IMG/VR virus record: IMGVR_UViG_3300042542_000790
Span: 1-37,343 of that record
Length of the DNA stretch: 37,343 bases
Reading direction: 5' to 3' (one strand)
Origin: a virus
Below the pieces are notes generated by a model, which worked only from the letters and a program-made list of their open reading frames with translations, was not told where the DNA came from and ran no database searches. Shown here in pieces: positions 20,820 through 30,140 of the stretch. The stretch's first letter is position 1; every line of letters starts with the position of its first letter. The translations under genes and the position numbers were made by a program.

Positions 20820-21316
20820 CAGATCTCTTCGGCGTCGTCAGCAACTGGAGTCGGTGCGTAGGGATCAGCGGGCCATGCGGGATAGTCGGGACCGGTGATG
20901 TAGGTAGCCAGCTCTTCGGTGGTGGTGGTTGCCTCAATGGCAGTCACCTTGTCGCCAGTGGCAAAGCGCACGTCCTGCCGCCAGATCTTGAGTAGCGGAT
21001 CTGCCGGGGTGCCGTTGTCTGCCTCGCGGATGATTATCCAGTCGGTTGGCGTGAGCAGCGTGTTGGCAGTGGTGCGCGTCTGCTGCGTCCATTGCTCCAC
21101 CAGCTGGGTGTGATCCTTAGGGATCAGGTTGCCGTCAGCGTCATAGCCCCAGTAGAAGCGTTGATCCCAGGTTTTTGGGGCGGGTTCTTCAGTGACGCCA
21201 GCTTCTAGGCGTTCTTCGGGGCTTGCCAGACGGAGCCAGTTGGCTGGGCGTTGGATGCCATGCGCATCAACAAACGCCACGTCTGGACTAAGGGGGTTGC
21301 CGTTGAGGATGAACAT
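20819..21316 (-). CDS. Tail fibre-associated/assembly-like protein
   Basis: A 165-aa protein beginning MFILNGNPLSPDVAFVDAHG, with QRPANWLRLASPEERLEAGV, WDQRFYWGYDADGNLIPKDH and LLTPTDWIIIREADNGTP. The NGxPLxxDxxFxxxxGIQxPANWLRL opening and the WDxRFYWG...LLxPTDW core are familiar from phage genes after fibre genes, similar in spirit to fibre assembly chaperones. It follows the large adhesin by 97 bp. Role inferred. Confidence 0.7.
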   Translation of the reverse strand: MFILNGNPLSPDVAFVDAHGIQRPANWLRLASPEERLEAGVTEEPAPKTWDQRFYWGYDADGNLIPKDHTQLVEQWTQQTRTTANTLLTPTDWIIIREADNGTPADPLLKIWRQDVRFATGDKVTAIEATTTTEELATYITGPDYPAWPADPYAPTPVADDAEEI

Positions 21317-21413
21317 GGGCGTGGCGCGTTGATACTACTTTAGACGGGGTGGCTAGGCGTGTTCACTTGTGGAATCAGGCCAATGCAGGAAAAGCGGAGC
21401 ATTTGATGAATCT
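21317..21413. other. 97-bp gap between adhesin and assembly gene
   Basis: No gene. On the minus strand it begins AT-richer (AAAGATTCATCAAATG) and contains TTTAGACGG-like and TAGTATCAA segments, but I see no convincing -35/-10 pair or terminator hairpin. It is the largest break within the leftward tail/lysis block and may hold a promoter for the lysis genes. Confidence 0.25.
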
Positions 21414-24400
21414 TTAGCGGGCGCGGGCGTATTGGAATGGTGATTCGGCGAAGGCGGCATAAATAAAGGTCTGAGAGCTTGCGTTACTGGAGTTGTAATC
21501 AGCTCTCAGCTTGAAACCATTAGAGAGGATGTCAAACGTGGCAGGAGAAAGAGTGGCTTCCGCGTCGGAAGAGTTTGGCTTTAAGCGAGCTGCCGCTGCA
21601 TTGCGTGGATCGCGTACAGCGTCGTAAACATCCCAGTCGTAAGCCGCTGTCGTGCATTTCCACATGATCCACCTCGGCCTAAACCCGGTATAAACAAACG
21701 GCCCGTCTGCGCTGCCATTGCCGGTGTAGCTGCCAAAAGAAGAGTACCCGGATACTGGGCTGAAGCAAAATGCCACCATCGCATTACCATTGCCATTAAC
21801 ACCATCGTCAGATCCAACGCTATATACAGTGGACGTAGGCAAGGTGTTGTTCCAATAAACGGAATTGGTATCCGGTGTGCCTGTAGTTGAAAGGAACAAA
21901 GTTTTGGTATTGCCTAGTGCCCCGTGATAAACACGCCAGTTAGTCGCACTAGCTCTGTTTTTGATGATGATCATGCCGTTAGCAAGATCGACCAAGCCGC
22001 CATGCCCGATAGTGGCGTTTGCGCCTGTTCCTGTATAAGTAACCACGCTGAACCCCGCACTAGCATTCGCCCTCACCTGACTAGTGATGGAGCCTTGTGT
22101 GTTGGTGACTGTTGAGCTGCCGGCGTCCCAGCACCAGGCGGCGTAAGAGGCTCCGTTTTGATTAACACCACCCCAAACCGTATCGGCACCCAAGCTAAAT
22201 CCAGCACTGTTAAAGGATGTAAGCGAATCACTGGCGGTATCTTCAGCATCTGTGCCGTTTGAGCGCAGGAACTTGGTGGCGCCCCGAACAATGTCAAACC
22301 AGCCGTGCGAACTGGCGGAATCGCGTCTCTTTGTCCACACCAAATCCGGCGAGAACCCCAACCCACTGATCGTTTGCGTGCTGCCATTACCGGTGTAGAG
22401 CTTCACGTCCATCACCGTCGAAGGCTTGGCGACTACTGGGGCGGGCAGGTTGGTATCGCACAGCGCCTTGAAGCCGCTGGGGGCGGTGTAGGCGAAGGGG
22501 CGAGCACCTGCGTTTACAGCGCCACTCACGGTGCCACCTGTGTTGTCTAATCCAAAGATTGGGAAGTAAGTGGCTGATGGAATGCTCGTGTAAGCAGCGT
22601 TAGTGCCTGCCGCAGGATCGCCGCTGGCTTGCCATGTACCGTTTTTTGCAAACCAAATCTTGCCGCTGTCCAAGTCGATAGCTACACCAATCACATCCCC
22701 GGTGGTGTATGAGTTTCCGTAACTTGAGAAACTATTGCTGTTGCCTTTGTTGCCGTTAGGCGAATAGTAAATGTATGCACTGGCAGATGAGCCAGGATAG
22801 GTTGAAAGCGATACCACTGACGTACCGATGCCCAACTCGGTATATCCAGCAGCGGTCATTGTGTATTCCCAATACCATTTGCCTGAGCTAACTCCAATGG
22901 TTCCACGGACGGTGTTCCAGCTTGACGAACAAGAAACATCCAAGTTTCCATTCGTCAGCGTAATGTTTGAACCTTTATCCAGCGGATTCAACGTCGCATA
23001 ATTCCCCCTTACATCCCCACCGCTGTTGCCGGTGCCGTAAGAAGTCGGGGTGTCTACGAGGCTGTCGTTGCCTGCAGCTATCGTGGGGTTTTGCGTGGAG
23101 CTGGGCGGGTTGAAATTGCTGGTGTATTTGGCAAAGCCAGAATACATCCGAAAATCTTGACAATATCCTTTCCCTGGAACGGTATTATCAAGCGCAGCAA
23201 ATACAGTCGCTTCTGTAGAAGTTAAGGAGCCAGTGTTGCCTGATGTTGTTGCAGTCAGAACCCCGTTGACATAAAGTAATCCTGCTGTTCCGTTTCGGAC
23301 TATGGCTACATGTACCCAAGTGTTGATTGGTATTGCCGATAATGCAACACTGTTGTCGTTATTGGATGTGCCATCTGCTGTCCAATACCAACCATTTCCT
23401 TCGTGCTTGATTAAGTAAACTCCGGTACCTCCTCCAGAGGAGCGCGTATCAAAAATGTACTGGCGTTGTCCTGCAATATATTCAAGATAGAACCAGCATT
23501 CGACTGTGTGGCTTCCCGTCCCAATGGAATTTAGTCCGGTGATGCGTAGATAATCGCCTGATCCGTCAAAATACGCGCTACTTCCGTAAAACTTTGAAGA
23601 TGCTGTGACTGTTTTGGCGTCACCAACTCTTGAAATACTGCGTGCGCTGCCTGATCCGCGAATTGTCGCGCTTTCGTCCGTAAATGTAGTTCCGTTATTG
23701 GCTCCATCCATTGGAAGAGCTAGGTTTATCGAACTTGCACCTGAATCAGTGCGAGTACCTGTTCCTTTAGTTGCGCCGTAGGTGTCGGTTGTGTTGTAGA
23801 TCGGCAGTGCGCCTGATGCCGCAGCTACCGAGGTGGGACCACCGCTGATCACACTGAGGTTATTCGGCGTCCAGTTGTTGCCCAGACCTGAGCTGTCCTT
23901 GCCCAAGGTCGTTGCCGTTGCAGCAGAATTGTCGGCAAACTTGAGCCAGAACGAGTTGCCGGTGAATGTTCCGGTGTAAGCCTTAGGAATCAGTTGCCCA
24001 GTAGTGGCACTGACTTCTGTGAAGCTGCTGGGGGTTAGGGCTTGGCCGTCGATGAAGTGGATGTCGGCGAGGTAGCCGTTCAGGTATCGATTTACAGTTG
24101 CCGTTGTTTGGCCTATGCGATGCTGCTGTGTGTCATTGATTTCGGTCGTAGCAAAGTCAAGACTAGGGTTTGTATTTGCGTTCCAATTAACAATTCTTTG
24201 TCCGTTAACATAAAGCCTTGCTCTATCTTCTGCCGTAGCGTTAGCTGTATCTAAAACTGCGACAATATGATACCAAGCGGAAAAATCGCGGAAAACCTGA
24301 TCACTCTTTTTTTGCCAAGTAAAACTGCCGTCCCATTCGTACATATGAAGGCGATCGTCAGTGTCAAAAACTAAGCCGAAATCATCGTTATCAGGACCAG

Positions 24401-24608
24401 CGGCCAGTAGTACTTGCATATTTCCGGACGTAGAACTGCTCCTCTTCACCCACCCCGCCCAGGTCCACGTCTTCCTGTTGCCCGCTGTAGACGGAACTCT
24501 GGACAAGTAGGCACTGTCACTACTATTGAAACGGAGCGAACGCTCGACTAAATACTGCGGCGCTCCACCAGCGCCCAGCAGGTTATTGACGCTTCCGGGG
24601 ATTCCCAT
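21414..24608 (-). CDS. Large LamG/SPRY tail adhesin
   Basis: A 1064-aa fibre/adhesin. Domains by eye: LamG/ConA-like lectin 1 (about 25-195; WTWAGWVKRSSSTSG...RLYVNGQRIV), LamG 2 (about 345-500; HTVECWFYLEYIAGQ...LLYVNGVLTA), a SPRY/B30.2 domain (about 555-715; GKWYWEYTM, LGIGTS, KIWFAKNGTWQASGDPAAG), and a C-terminal repeat found in cyanophage fibres (GFSPDLVWTKRRDS, LTSFNSAGFSLG, SYAAWCWDAG). Such proteins bind host surface glycans. The gene is AT-richer in places (23.1-24.4 kb) than its neighbours, as expected of exchangeable host-range modules. Start ATG 24608 lies 3 nt after the previous stop. Confidence 0.85.
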   Translation of the reverse strand: MGIPGSVNNLLGAGGAPQYLVERSLRFNSSDSAYLSRVPSTAGNRKTWTWAGWVKRSSSTSGNMQVLLAAGPDNDDFGLVFDTDDRLHMYEWDGSFTWQKKSDQVFRDFSAWYHIVAVLDTANATAEDRARLYVNGQRIVNWNANTNPSLDFATTEINDTQQHRIGQTTATVNRYLNGYLADIHFIDGQALTPSSFTEVSATTGQLIPKAYTGTFTGNSFWLKFADNSAATATTLGKDSSGLGNNWTPNNLSVISGGPTSVAAASGALPIYNTTDTYGATKGTGTRTDSGASSINLALPMDGANNGTTFTDESATIRGSGSARSISRVGDAKTVTASSKFYGSSAYFDGSGDYLRITGLNSIGTGSHTVECWFYLEYIAGQRQYIFDTRSSGGGTGVYLIKHEGNGWYWTADGTSNNDNSVALSAIPINTWVHVAIVRNGTAGLLYVNGVLTATTSGNTGSLTSTEATVFAALDNTVPGKGYCQDFRMYSGFAKYTSNFNPPSSTQNPTIAAGNDSLVDTPTSYGTGNSGGDVRGNYATLNPLDKGSNITLTNGNLDVSCSSSWNTVRGTIGVSSGKWYWEYTMTAAGYTELGIGTSVVSLSTYPGSSASAYIYYSPNGNKGNSNSFSSYGNSYTTGDVIGVAIDLDSGKIWFAKNGTWQASGDPAAGTNAAYTSIPSATYFPIFGLDNTGGTVSGAVNAGARPFAYTAPSGFKALCDTNLPAPVVAKPSTVMDVKLYTGNGSTQTISGLGFSPDLVWTKRRDSASSHGWFDIVRGATKFLRSNGTDAEDTASDSLTSFNSAGFSLGADTVWGGVNQNGASYAAWCWDAGSSTVTNTQGSITSQVRANASAGFSVVTYTGTGANATIGHGGLVDLANGMIIIKNRASATNWRVYHGALGNTKTLFLSTTGTPDTNSVYWNNTLPTSTVYSVGSDDGVNGNGNAMVAFCFSPVSGYSSFGSYTGNGSADGPFVYTGFRPRWIMWKCTTAAYDWDVYDAVRDPRNAAAARLKPNSSDAEATLSPATFDILSNGFKLRADYNSSNASSQTFIYAAFAESPFQYARAR

Positions 24609-24611
24609 GGA

Positions 24612-25133
24612 TCAGACCTTCACGTCGTTGAGCATTTGAGCTGTGATGCGCGTGCTGCTCTCGACGTAGTACAGAAGCACGCACACGCTGCTGGCCGTCG
24701 TCGTTTTTGTCGGCACCGTACCGCCTGGGAACTTCCAATTGCTGCCGTAGCTGACGGTGTAGGGTCCGCCTGAGCTGGCCTGCGTGATCACCACCGCGCC
24801 CGATTGCCCTGCAGTCAGGTTGCTGGGGTTGGCGAGGGTAACGTTATGACCGAGCGTGAGGCTGAAGTTGTTACTGTCAGCCATATCAATGGTCACAGTG
24901 CTGGCACTGGTTAATGCCGTCACCTCGCCCCGCTGGCCTGCAGTAAAGGTTTGAGCAGTTGCCAGGTCAGCGTAGGAAGGTGCCGTAAGCGTGGCGCTTT
25001 CCACCACGTAAACCTTGTTCTGATCTGTCGCGTAGCAAATCTCACCCTCTTGCAGATCAGCGATGCTGCTGTTGAGGTTGCTGTATGTCCCGCGAGCAAT
25101 ACGAACAGGCGTGCGCGTGGCTGGTGTTGGCAT
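24612..25133 (-). CDS. Fibre-associated structural protein
   Basis: A 173-aa protein; ARGTYSNLNSSIADLQEGEI and CYATDQNKVYVVESATLTAP resemble the N-terminal Mtd-like domain of phage fibres. The rest is beta-rich Thr/Ser/Val repeats (TVTIDMADSNNFSLTLGHN, SSVCVLLYYVESSTRITAQM), as in cyanophage fibre subunits. TGATG overlap with the upstream fibre gene. Probably a fibre or baseplate-attached trimer. Confidence 0.68.
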   Translation of the reverse strand: MPTPATRTPVRIARGTYSNLNSSIADLQEGEICYATDQNKVYVVESATLTAPSYADLATAQTFTAGQRGEVTALTSASTVTIDMADSNNFSLTLGHNVTLANPSNLTAGQSGAVVITQASSGGPYTVSYGSNWKFPGGTVPTKTTTASSVCVLLYYVESSTRITAQMLNDVKV

Positions 25134-26524
25134 CAGTTGAAGCTCCCGCCGTCGATGGTGCTGCTGGTTGTCACAATGCTACTTCCATTGGCAAAATTGC
25201 CACCATCCACAATCACGGCACCGCCGGCCTGCGACCAGCTCAGCACGCCAGCAGCATCACTCACCAAGGCATAGCCGGCAACTGCTGCATCAGTCGCTGG
25301 CAGTGTCCAGGTGACATTTGATGCAATCGCGGCTGGCGCCTGAAATGCGACCCAGTTCGTGCCGTTTGCGGTTGCTTCGCCAAACCTGAGATCAGATTGA
25401 TTGCCCAGCAGCAGATCGCCCGTCAGCGTGCCGCCTGATGGTTGTATGGCTGCCGCAGCAAGGTCATAGGCTGCCTTGACCGCAGCTGGCACGGCTGCCG
25501 TTGTGGTGCTTGTGCTGCTGGTGGAGTTTTCTAGCTGTACTGCACCTTTCTGGCTGGTGGTGGCATCTTGAATGCTGATCGCTGGTGTGGTGCCACCGGT
25601 GCTAGCAATCGGACTGGTGCCAGTAACTGCCGTGACGGTGCCGCCACTGCCAGTTGCACTGATCGTGATGGTGCCGCTGCCGTTGCTAATCGTGACGCCT
25701 GAGCCAGCCGTCAGCGTTGATTTGCTCAGCGTGTTGCCGGTGCTGTTGCCGATTAACAGCTGACCATCTGTATAGGTGGTCTGGCCTGTGCCGCCGTAGC
25801 CGGTGCCGATGGTGGTGCCATTCCATATGCCGGTGCCAATGGTGCCAACGCTGGTGAGGCTGCTGCTCACCACGGCACTGCCGAGGCTGGTGGCATCTAG
25901 CACCTTTGTGCCGGCGATGCGGTATTCCTTGGTGCTGGCGATGTTGAGGTGCTCGCTGAATGTCCACGCATCGGTGGCATCAATCCAGCTGATCGTCTTA
26001 TCGGTGGTGCCCTTCAGCGTGATGCCGCCACCATCAGCCGTCACATCGGTTGGTGTGGTGACCTTGCCGATAACAATGTTCTTGTCTTCGACGTCCAGCG
26101 TCTGCGTGTTGATGATTGTTTCGGTGCCGTTGACCGTCAGATCACCTTGAATGATGACGTTGTTGTCAAAGGTCGCAGCACCCGTCACATCTAACGTGCC
26201 AGGCACGTCGATATTGCTGGCCCACTCAACGCCCGTACCGGCTGCATCGGTCTGCAACAGTTGCCGCGCTGTGCCATCAGCCAGCTTGCTGACGGCGATC
26301 TCAGCATTGCTGGCAATCGATGAATCCGTGATTGGGAATGCCGGGATCAGACTCCAAGGCGTGTAGCTCAGCGAAGTCCACGCCGTGGAACCTGTGCCAA
26401 CTTTCCACTTGCCCGTGTCGGTTTCATAGCCCAGCTCGCCAGCCAGCAGCGTTGGGTTGTTAAACGTCCAGTTGGCTGCGGTATCGCGGCGCTGCTGCTG
26501 GAATGCGAGAACAGTGGTTGTCAT
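25133..26524 (-). CDS. Tail fibre protein
   Basis: A 463-aa fibre. Residues 15-55 (WTFNNPTLLAGELGYETDTG, KWKVGTGSTAWTSLSY) form the Mtd-like N-terminal attachment domain. The shaft has DNNVIIQGDLTVNGTETIIN and TLDVEDKNIVIGKVTTPTDV, the repeating motif of T4-like cyanophage fibres, then Thr/Gly/Ser-rich beta-helix segments. The C-terminus has paired VDGGNF/IDGGSF motifs. It overlaps the previous gene as ATGA. Confidence 0.82.
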   Translation of the reverse strand: MTTTVLAFQQQRRDTAANWTFNNPTLLAGELGYETDTGKWKVGTGSTAWTSLSYTPWSLIPAFPITDSSIASNAEIAVSKLADGTARQLLQTDAAGTGVEWASNIDVPGTLDVTGAATFDNNVIIQGDLTVNGTETIINTQTLDVEDKNIVIGKVTTPTDVTADGGGITLKGTTDKTISWIDATDAWTFSEHLNIASTKEYRIAGTKVLDATSLGSAVVSSSLTSVGTIGTGIWNGTTIGTGYGGTGQTTYTDGQLLIGNSTGNTLSKSTLTAGSGVTISNGSGTITISATGSGGTVTAVTGTSPIASTGGTTPAISIQDATTSQKGAVQLENSTSSTSTTTAAVPAAVKAAYDLAAAAIQPSGGTLTGDLLLGNQSDLRFGEATANGTNWVAFQAPAAIASNVTWTLPATDAAVAGYALVSDAAGVLSWSQAGGAVIVDGGNFANGSSIVTTSSTIDGGSFN

Positions 26525-27021
26525 GCCGATGCGCCGCCGTTAACAATCAGGATACGAGCAGGAGTGGCGGCAGCGCCACCAGCATTGAGGATGTATTCCC
26601 TAGCGGGTGCGCTAGCGGAATCAGCAGCATTAAAGATCAGATCACTGAGATCGATGGCGTAGGTGGTCAACTCAACCTCAACGCTCCACAAGTCACAGGA
26701 TCCGTCTGTAATGACTGGCGGAGCTGCATAGCGCCATGCGTAGTCGGCAATGATGCCAACCGGTGGCGAGTCATAACCATTCCAGATTTCAACCGGCAGG
26801 AAGAAGATGCCATAAGTGCCATCCTGCGCAATGTAGTGCGCCTTGATTAGATCTAGGTCAGCCTCACTGATGTTGTTGAAAGCCAGCTGCAGCGTTTGCT
26901 CCACACGGCGATTGCCTTGTCGGTAGGCAACAGTGCTGCCGGACAGTGCAACCTGCTGCACTTGCGGCACATTGCCTGGCACATAGGTGCGAGCTGATGG
27001 GATCAGAGCAGGAAACGCCAT
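26521..27021 (-). CDS. Minor tail protein, paralogue B
   Basis: A 166-aa protein homologous by eye to the gene directly upstream (27024-27395). Shared features are an opening 'FPxLxPxxRxxxxGxxPQ', a VAYRQGNRRVEQTLQLAF block, HYIAQDGTYGIFFLPVEIW and NGYDSPP...YAWRY. It has an extra C-terminal tail EYILNAGGAAATPARILIVN with a repeated I-L-N-x-G-G-A motif, perhaps a fibre-docking segment. Probably part of the tail tip. Confidence 0.72.
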   Translation of the reverse strand: MAFPALIPSARTYVPGNVPQVQQVALSGSTVAYRQGNRRVEQTLQLAFNNISEADLDLIKAHYIAQDGTYGIFFLPVEIWNGYDSPPVGIIADYAWRYAAPPVITDGSCDLWSVEVELTTYAIDLSDLIFNAADSASAPAREYILNAGGAAATPARILIVNGGASA

Positions 27022-27023
27022 GG

Positions 27024-27395
27024 CTAGATCGGCACCGTTTCTAGTTCAAGTGTGAGGCTGTATCGCCGGGGCGATGCGATGCTCACATCAAAAGCACCGG
27101 TATACCGCCACTTGTAACTGGCTGAGCTGACTGGCGGAGTGGTGTAGCCGCCCCATACTTCAGCCGAGAGATCAAATGGGATCAGGCTGCCCTCCTGTCC
27201 CGCATAGTGATCCAAGATCTGCTGCGCTTCAGATTCGGTCAGATATTCGTAGCCAATGGTCAAGCGTTGCGCGACATAGGCTGAACCCTGCTTGAAGCGC
27301 ACCTCGCCACCACTGGTGCCCTTGTACACCTGCTGCGGTATGTCGCCCAAGCTGAGCGATCTTGTGCGCGGCGCCAGCGAGGGAAAGGTTGCCAT
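27024..27395 (-). CDS. Minor tail protein, paralogue A
   Basis: A 123-aa protein: FPSLAPRTRSLSLGDIPQ, VRFKQGSAYVAQRLTIGYEY, HYAGQEGSLIPFDLSAEVWG and TTPPVSSASYKWRYTG. It is a shorter paralogue of the 26521-27021 gene; together they look like a tandem duplication. Both lie between the tail-tip protein and the fibre, so they probably form rings or adaptors that join fibre to tip. Confidence 0.72.
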   Translation of the reverse strand: MATFPSLAPRTRSLSLGDIPQQVYKGTSGGEVRFKQGSAYVAQRLTIGYEYLTESEAQQILDHYAGQEGSLIPFDLSAEVWGGYTTPPVSSASYKWRYTGAFDVSIASPRRYSLTLELETVPI

Positions 27396-29425
27396 CAGAC
27401 GACCGTGAACGTGCCATTGAGCACTTGATTGCTAATCGTAGGCACGGTGCTGCCGTTGACTGGGAACTGCGCCGCTTCGATAGTTGTAGTGCCGTCAGTG
27501 TTGTGATTGATGGAAGTGATCTGGTAATACTCAGTTTCGGTGCGGTTGTCGCCTGCACTGCTGATGCGTTGCTTCTGAATGCGGATGATATTGGTAGGGA
27601 TCAGACCAGTGGTGTCGAGCGCAGTCTCAAACTCAATCGAATGCACTGAATAGCGCCGCCGCGCCAAGAAGTGCTTTGCGTAGATGATCGCATGGTTGCG
27701 GTTTGAGCAGAAATCCGACATATCAAACTGCTCAACCGGGGCATCAAGGCTCACGCCGCTGTAGCGCACCTGCACGCTCTGCTGTGTGCCGATGGCATCA
27801 GGGTCATTCTTGCGGAATAGAACGGTGACATTGAGATCGGACTTTTCGGCTGCGCTCACATAGGTTTTGCTGTAGCTGCCGGGCAGGATCTCGTCTTCGG
27901 TAAACGTAGCCGCAGGCGATAGCGTTGCCGTGCTGATCTGCTGGCTGCCATTGAGTGGCAGCACCGGAGCAAAGCGATACTGGCCGCCGGTTGAGATGAA
28001 GGACAGCAGGAAGAACGGCGCAGTCTCGCTCAACAGTTCGATGATGTTGACCGATTCGGCAATGATGCCATTGAACTGCAGGCTGTAGTTATTGCAGAAG
28101 CTTGCCAGCGTCGGCATGTTCGTGGTCAGAATCGGCCGCGATACATCCGGTGTTGTGCCAGCGGTTTGGCGCTTGTAGCTGGTGAACAGATACATGGCCA
28201 AGTCCACCAGCTGATTGCTGGCGCCTTGCGTACTGCCTGCTGCATCCACGCTATAGAGCGCAACGCGGATGCCCTGTTCGTAATAGATCGAGAGTTGTTG
28301 TGTAGTCGTTGGATAGGAACCAGCCTCCGGTGGATCGTAAATATCGCCAACCACCTTCAGAAAGGTGATGTCTGCATAGGATGAGTTATCAGCGGTTGGG
28401 GTGCTGGATGGGTTGGCGTATTTGCTAACTATGAACTCAAACTGAACAGACTCAAGCGTTCCACCAGTAGCCGAGAACGTTCCAATGAAGGGGTCAAACG
28501 CCCCGAGCATCGTCCAAACTTCTGTAACGCTGCCAGACGATCCAATCCCGGCCCAGAAACTTCCATTAGGTGGGATAAAATACGAAGCATCAATCGCGAA
28601 ATCTTGCACTAAATCAACCGCGCCCATCACGGGCATCGTTGTCGGATAGGTCAGGGTTGTATTGACAGCAAACTGAGTTGTACTAGGAATTCCCAGCGCT
28701 GCGAAATAAGCGCTCGTGAGATCGGTGCCAGTTACATTATCGAACACCTCAATGGTCGCCTTGAACCCAACATTGGTTGTATCGCCACTTCCGCGCGCAA
28801 CCGTTCTAAATGCCCAGTATGAACTGCCCTGATAATCGGCGCGGTTTGTCCATTTGCCAGTGGCAGGGACTGCCTCAGCCAGAAAAGAATAAGTATCGTT
28901 CCCGCAATACATCCCCGCGCCGAGCACCGGGCAAGTGCCTGGGGAGGCTGCCAACGTGGCGGCGCTATTGTAAATATTGCTGATTGTGATCGTCTGATCT
29001 TCTAAGAATGCCATGCATCGCAGGCCAACCCATGTGCGGTGCTTCACCGGGCTGCTGACGATCTCGCCCTGACTGACAGGAAACAGAAAGCTGCCTTTGA
29101 AGAAATAGGATCCTGCCTTGACCAGTGCAGGCTGAATCCACACGCCGCCGCTATTGCTGACGCGTTTGCCGAACAGGATCGGTACAGTCTCGCCGGCAGT
29201 AGCGATGCGCTGATCGGCACCGAGATCAGCCTCCGGTGTTTTGCGGTTGCCAGGTGAACGGTCTTTATTGCTGATCGATTGATTGGGGGATGACTTAGGC
29301 GCAGGAAATCCGCATGTGTCCTGCGTTGTGTTGACCACACCTTTGGCACGTTTCAGCCGCCGCCTAATGCGCTTTTTATCGGTGAGGCGATCAAGCCATT
29401 TGTTTGCCGGTGAAAGCCTGCTCAT
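27395..29425 (-). CDS. Tail tip/host-specificity (gpJ-like) protein
   Basis: A 676-aa protein with a basic start (DKKRIRRRLKRAKGV) and a conserved early segment DQRIATAGETVPILFGKRVS, as in phage central tail-tip or baseplate-hub proteins. Later parts hold NYSLQFNGIIAESVNIIELL and DFCSNRNHAIIYAKHFLARR, typical of gpJ-like hub domains. It follows the minor tail genes and precedes the paired adaptors. It would plug the tail and contact the receptor or cell envelope. Assignment from domain pattern and position. Confidence 0.78.
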   Translation of the reverse strand: MSRLSPANKWLDRLTDKKRIRRRLKRAKGVVNTTQDTCGFPAPKSSPNQSISNKDRSPGNRKTPEADLGADQRIATAGETVPILFGKRVSNSGGVWIQPALVKAGSYFFKGSFLFPVSQGEIVSSPVKHRTWVGLRCMAFLEDQTITISNIYNSAATLAASPGTCPVLGAGMYCGNDTYSFLAEAVPATGKWTNRADYQGSSYWAFRTVARGSGDTTNVGFKATIEVFDNVTGTDLTSAYFAALGIPSTTQFAVNTTLTYPTTMPVMGAVDLVQDFAIDASYFIPPNGSFWAGIGSSGSVTEVWTMLGAFDPFIGTFSATGGTLESVQFEFIVSKYANPSSTPTADNSSYADITFLKVVGDIYDPPEAGSYPTTTQQLSIYYEQGIRVALYSVDAAGSTQGASNQLVDLAMYLFTSYKRQTAGTTPDVSRPILTTNMPTLASFCNNYSLQFNGIIAESVNIIELLSETAPFFLLSFISTGGQYRFAPVLPLNGSQQISTATLSPAATFTEDEILPGSYSKTYVSAAEKSDLNVTVLFRKNDPDAIGTQQSVQVRYSGVSLDAPVEQFDMSDFCSNRNHAIIYAKHFLARRRYSVHSIEFETALDTTGLIPTNIIRIQKQRISSAGDNRTETEYYQITSINHNTDGTTTIEAAQFPVNGSTVPTISNQVLNGTFTVV

Positions 29426-29640
29426 TGTTCACACTCCTGACAGCTGCCGAGCACTGCGGCCAGCGCCATAGGCGGCAGCACAGCAACGCATTCATCAATG
29501 CACTCAACCCCTTCTAGTTCGCTGCCATCAGCAGCCAAATAGATGCGGCGATTATCCTCAACCGCCAGCGTTACGCCTTCATGCGTGCAGCCATCAGCGC
29601 ATTGCACCTCAAGGTTGATGCCAACCACAAGCCTGCTCAT
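29422..29640 (-). CDS. Small Cys-rich minor tail protein
   Basis: A 72-aa protein with six Cys: VQCADGCTHEG, VECIDECVAVL and SCQECEQ. The pairs could bind metal or an iron-sulphur centre, as in lambda gpL, although gpL is larger. It lies between the 167-aa minor tail gene and the tip gene, both ATGA-coupled. Function is inferred from position. Confidence 0.65.
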   Translation of the reverse strand: MSRLVVGINLEVQCADGCTHEGVTLAVEDNRRIYLAADGSELEGVECIDECVAVLPPMALAAVLGSCQECEQ

Positions 29641-30140
29641 CGTCCCGTAAACCTCCCAATCAGATCAGATGCAACCTTGCGCGTTGGCACTTGTGGCTTT
29701 GTCTTATCGATCATTGGGCTAACCGTCCACGACACGGAATCATCATCAACCTGTGCGCCATCAATACCGCCAATGTAACGACTGATCAGCTGGGCGCTAC
29801 TAGGATCAACTGCATCCATGCCTGCATCCTGCAGATACAGCGATGCAATCACTAGGCGATTGGTGCCGATCGCTGTATCGGTGAGATCAATCACGTCGCC
29901 AGTGGCTGCAATCTCAATCGACAAATCGCCGATGCTATTGGCAGCCCGCAAAGCGAAGCCAGACGCGGTAAATGGGATGTAAAAAAAATCACCCTGAACA
30001 TCGCTATCGATCAGCGACATATCCTGCGGCACTTGGTAGAAGTTCTGCCAGCGCCGTGTCGGTGTGCGCTTGCCGCCGCTATAAACGCTGTTCCGGTCAG
30101 CGTAGTATTCAAGGAAGCACAGCAGATCATATTCAGCCAT
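29637..30140 (-). CDS. Minor tail protein after tape measure
   Basis: A 167-aa protein: MAEYDLLCFLEYYADRNSVY, then PTRRWQNFYQVPQDMSLIDS, DFFYIPFTASGFALRAANSI and VDDDSVSWTVSPMIDKTKPQ. In siphoviruses the gene after the tape measure encodes the distal tail/M-L-like component; this protein shows the DUF1833/gpL-like beta-rich core. It overlaps the tape measure stop as TAATG. A homopolymer of eight T on the coding strand (near 29985) encodes DFFY. Confidence 0.7.
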   Translation of the reverse strand: MAEYDLLCFLEYYADRNSVYSGGKRTPTRRWQNFYQVPQDMSLIDSDVQGDFFYIPFTASGFALRAANSIGDLSIEIAATGDVIDLTDTAIGTNRLVIASLYLQDAGMDAVDPSSAQLISRYIGGIDGAQVDDDSVSWTVSPMIDKTKPQVPTRKVASDLIGRFTGR

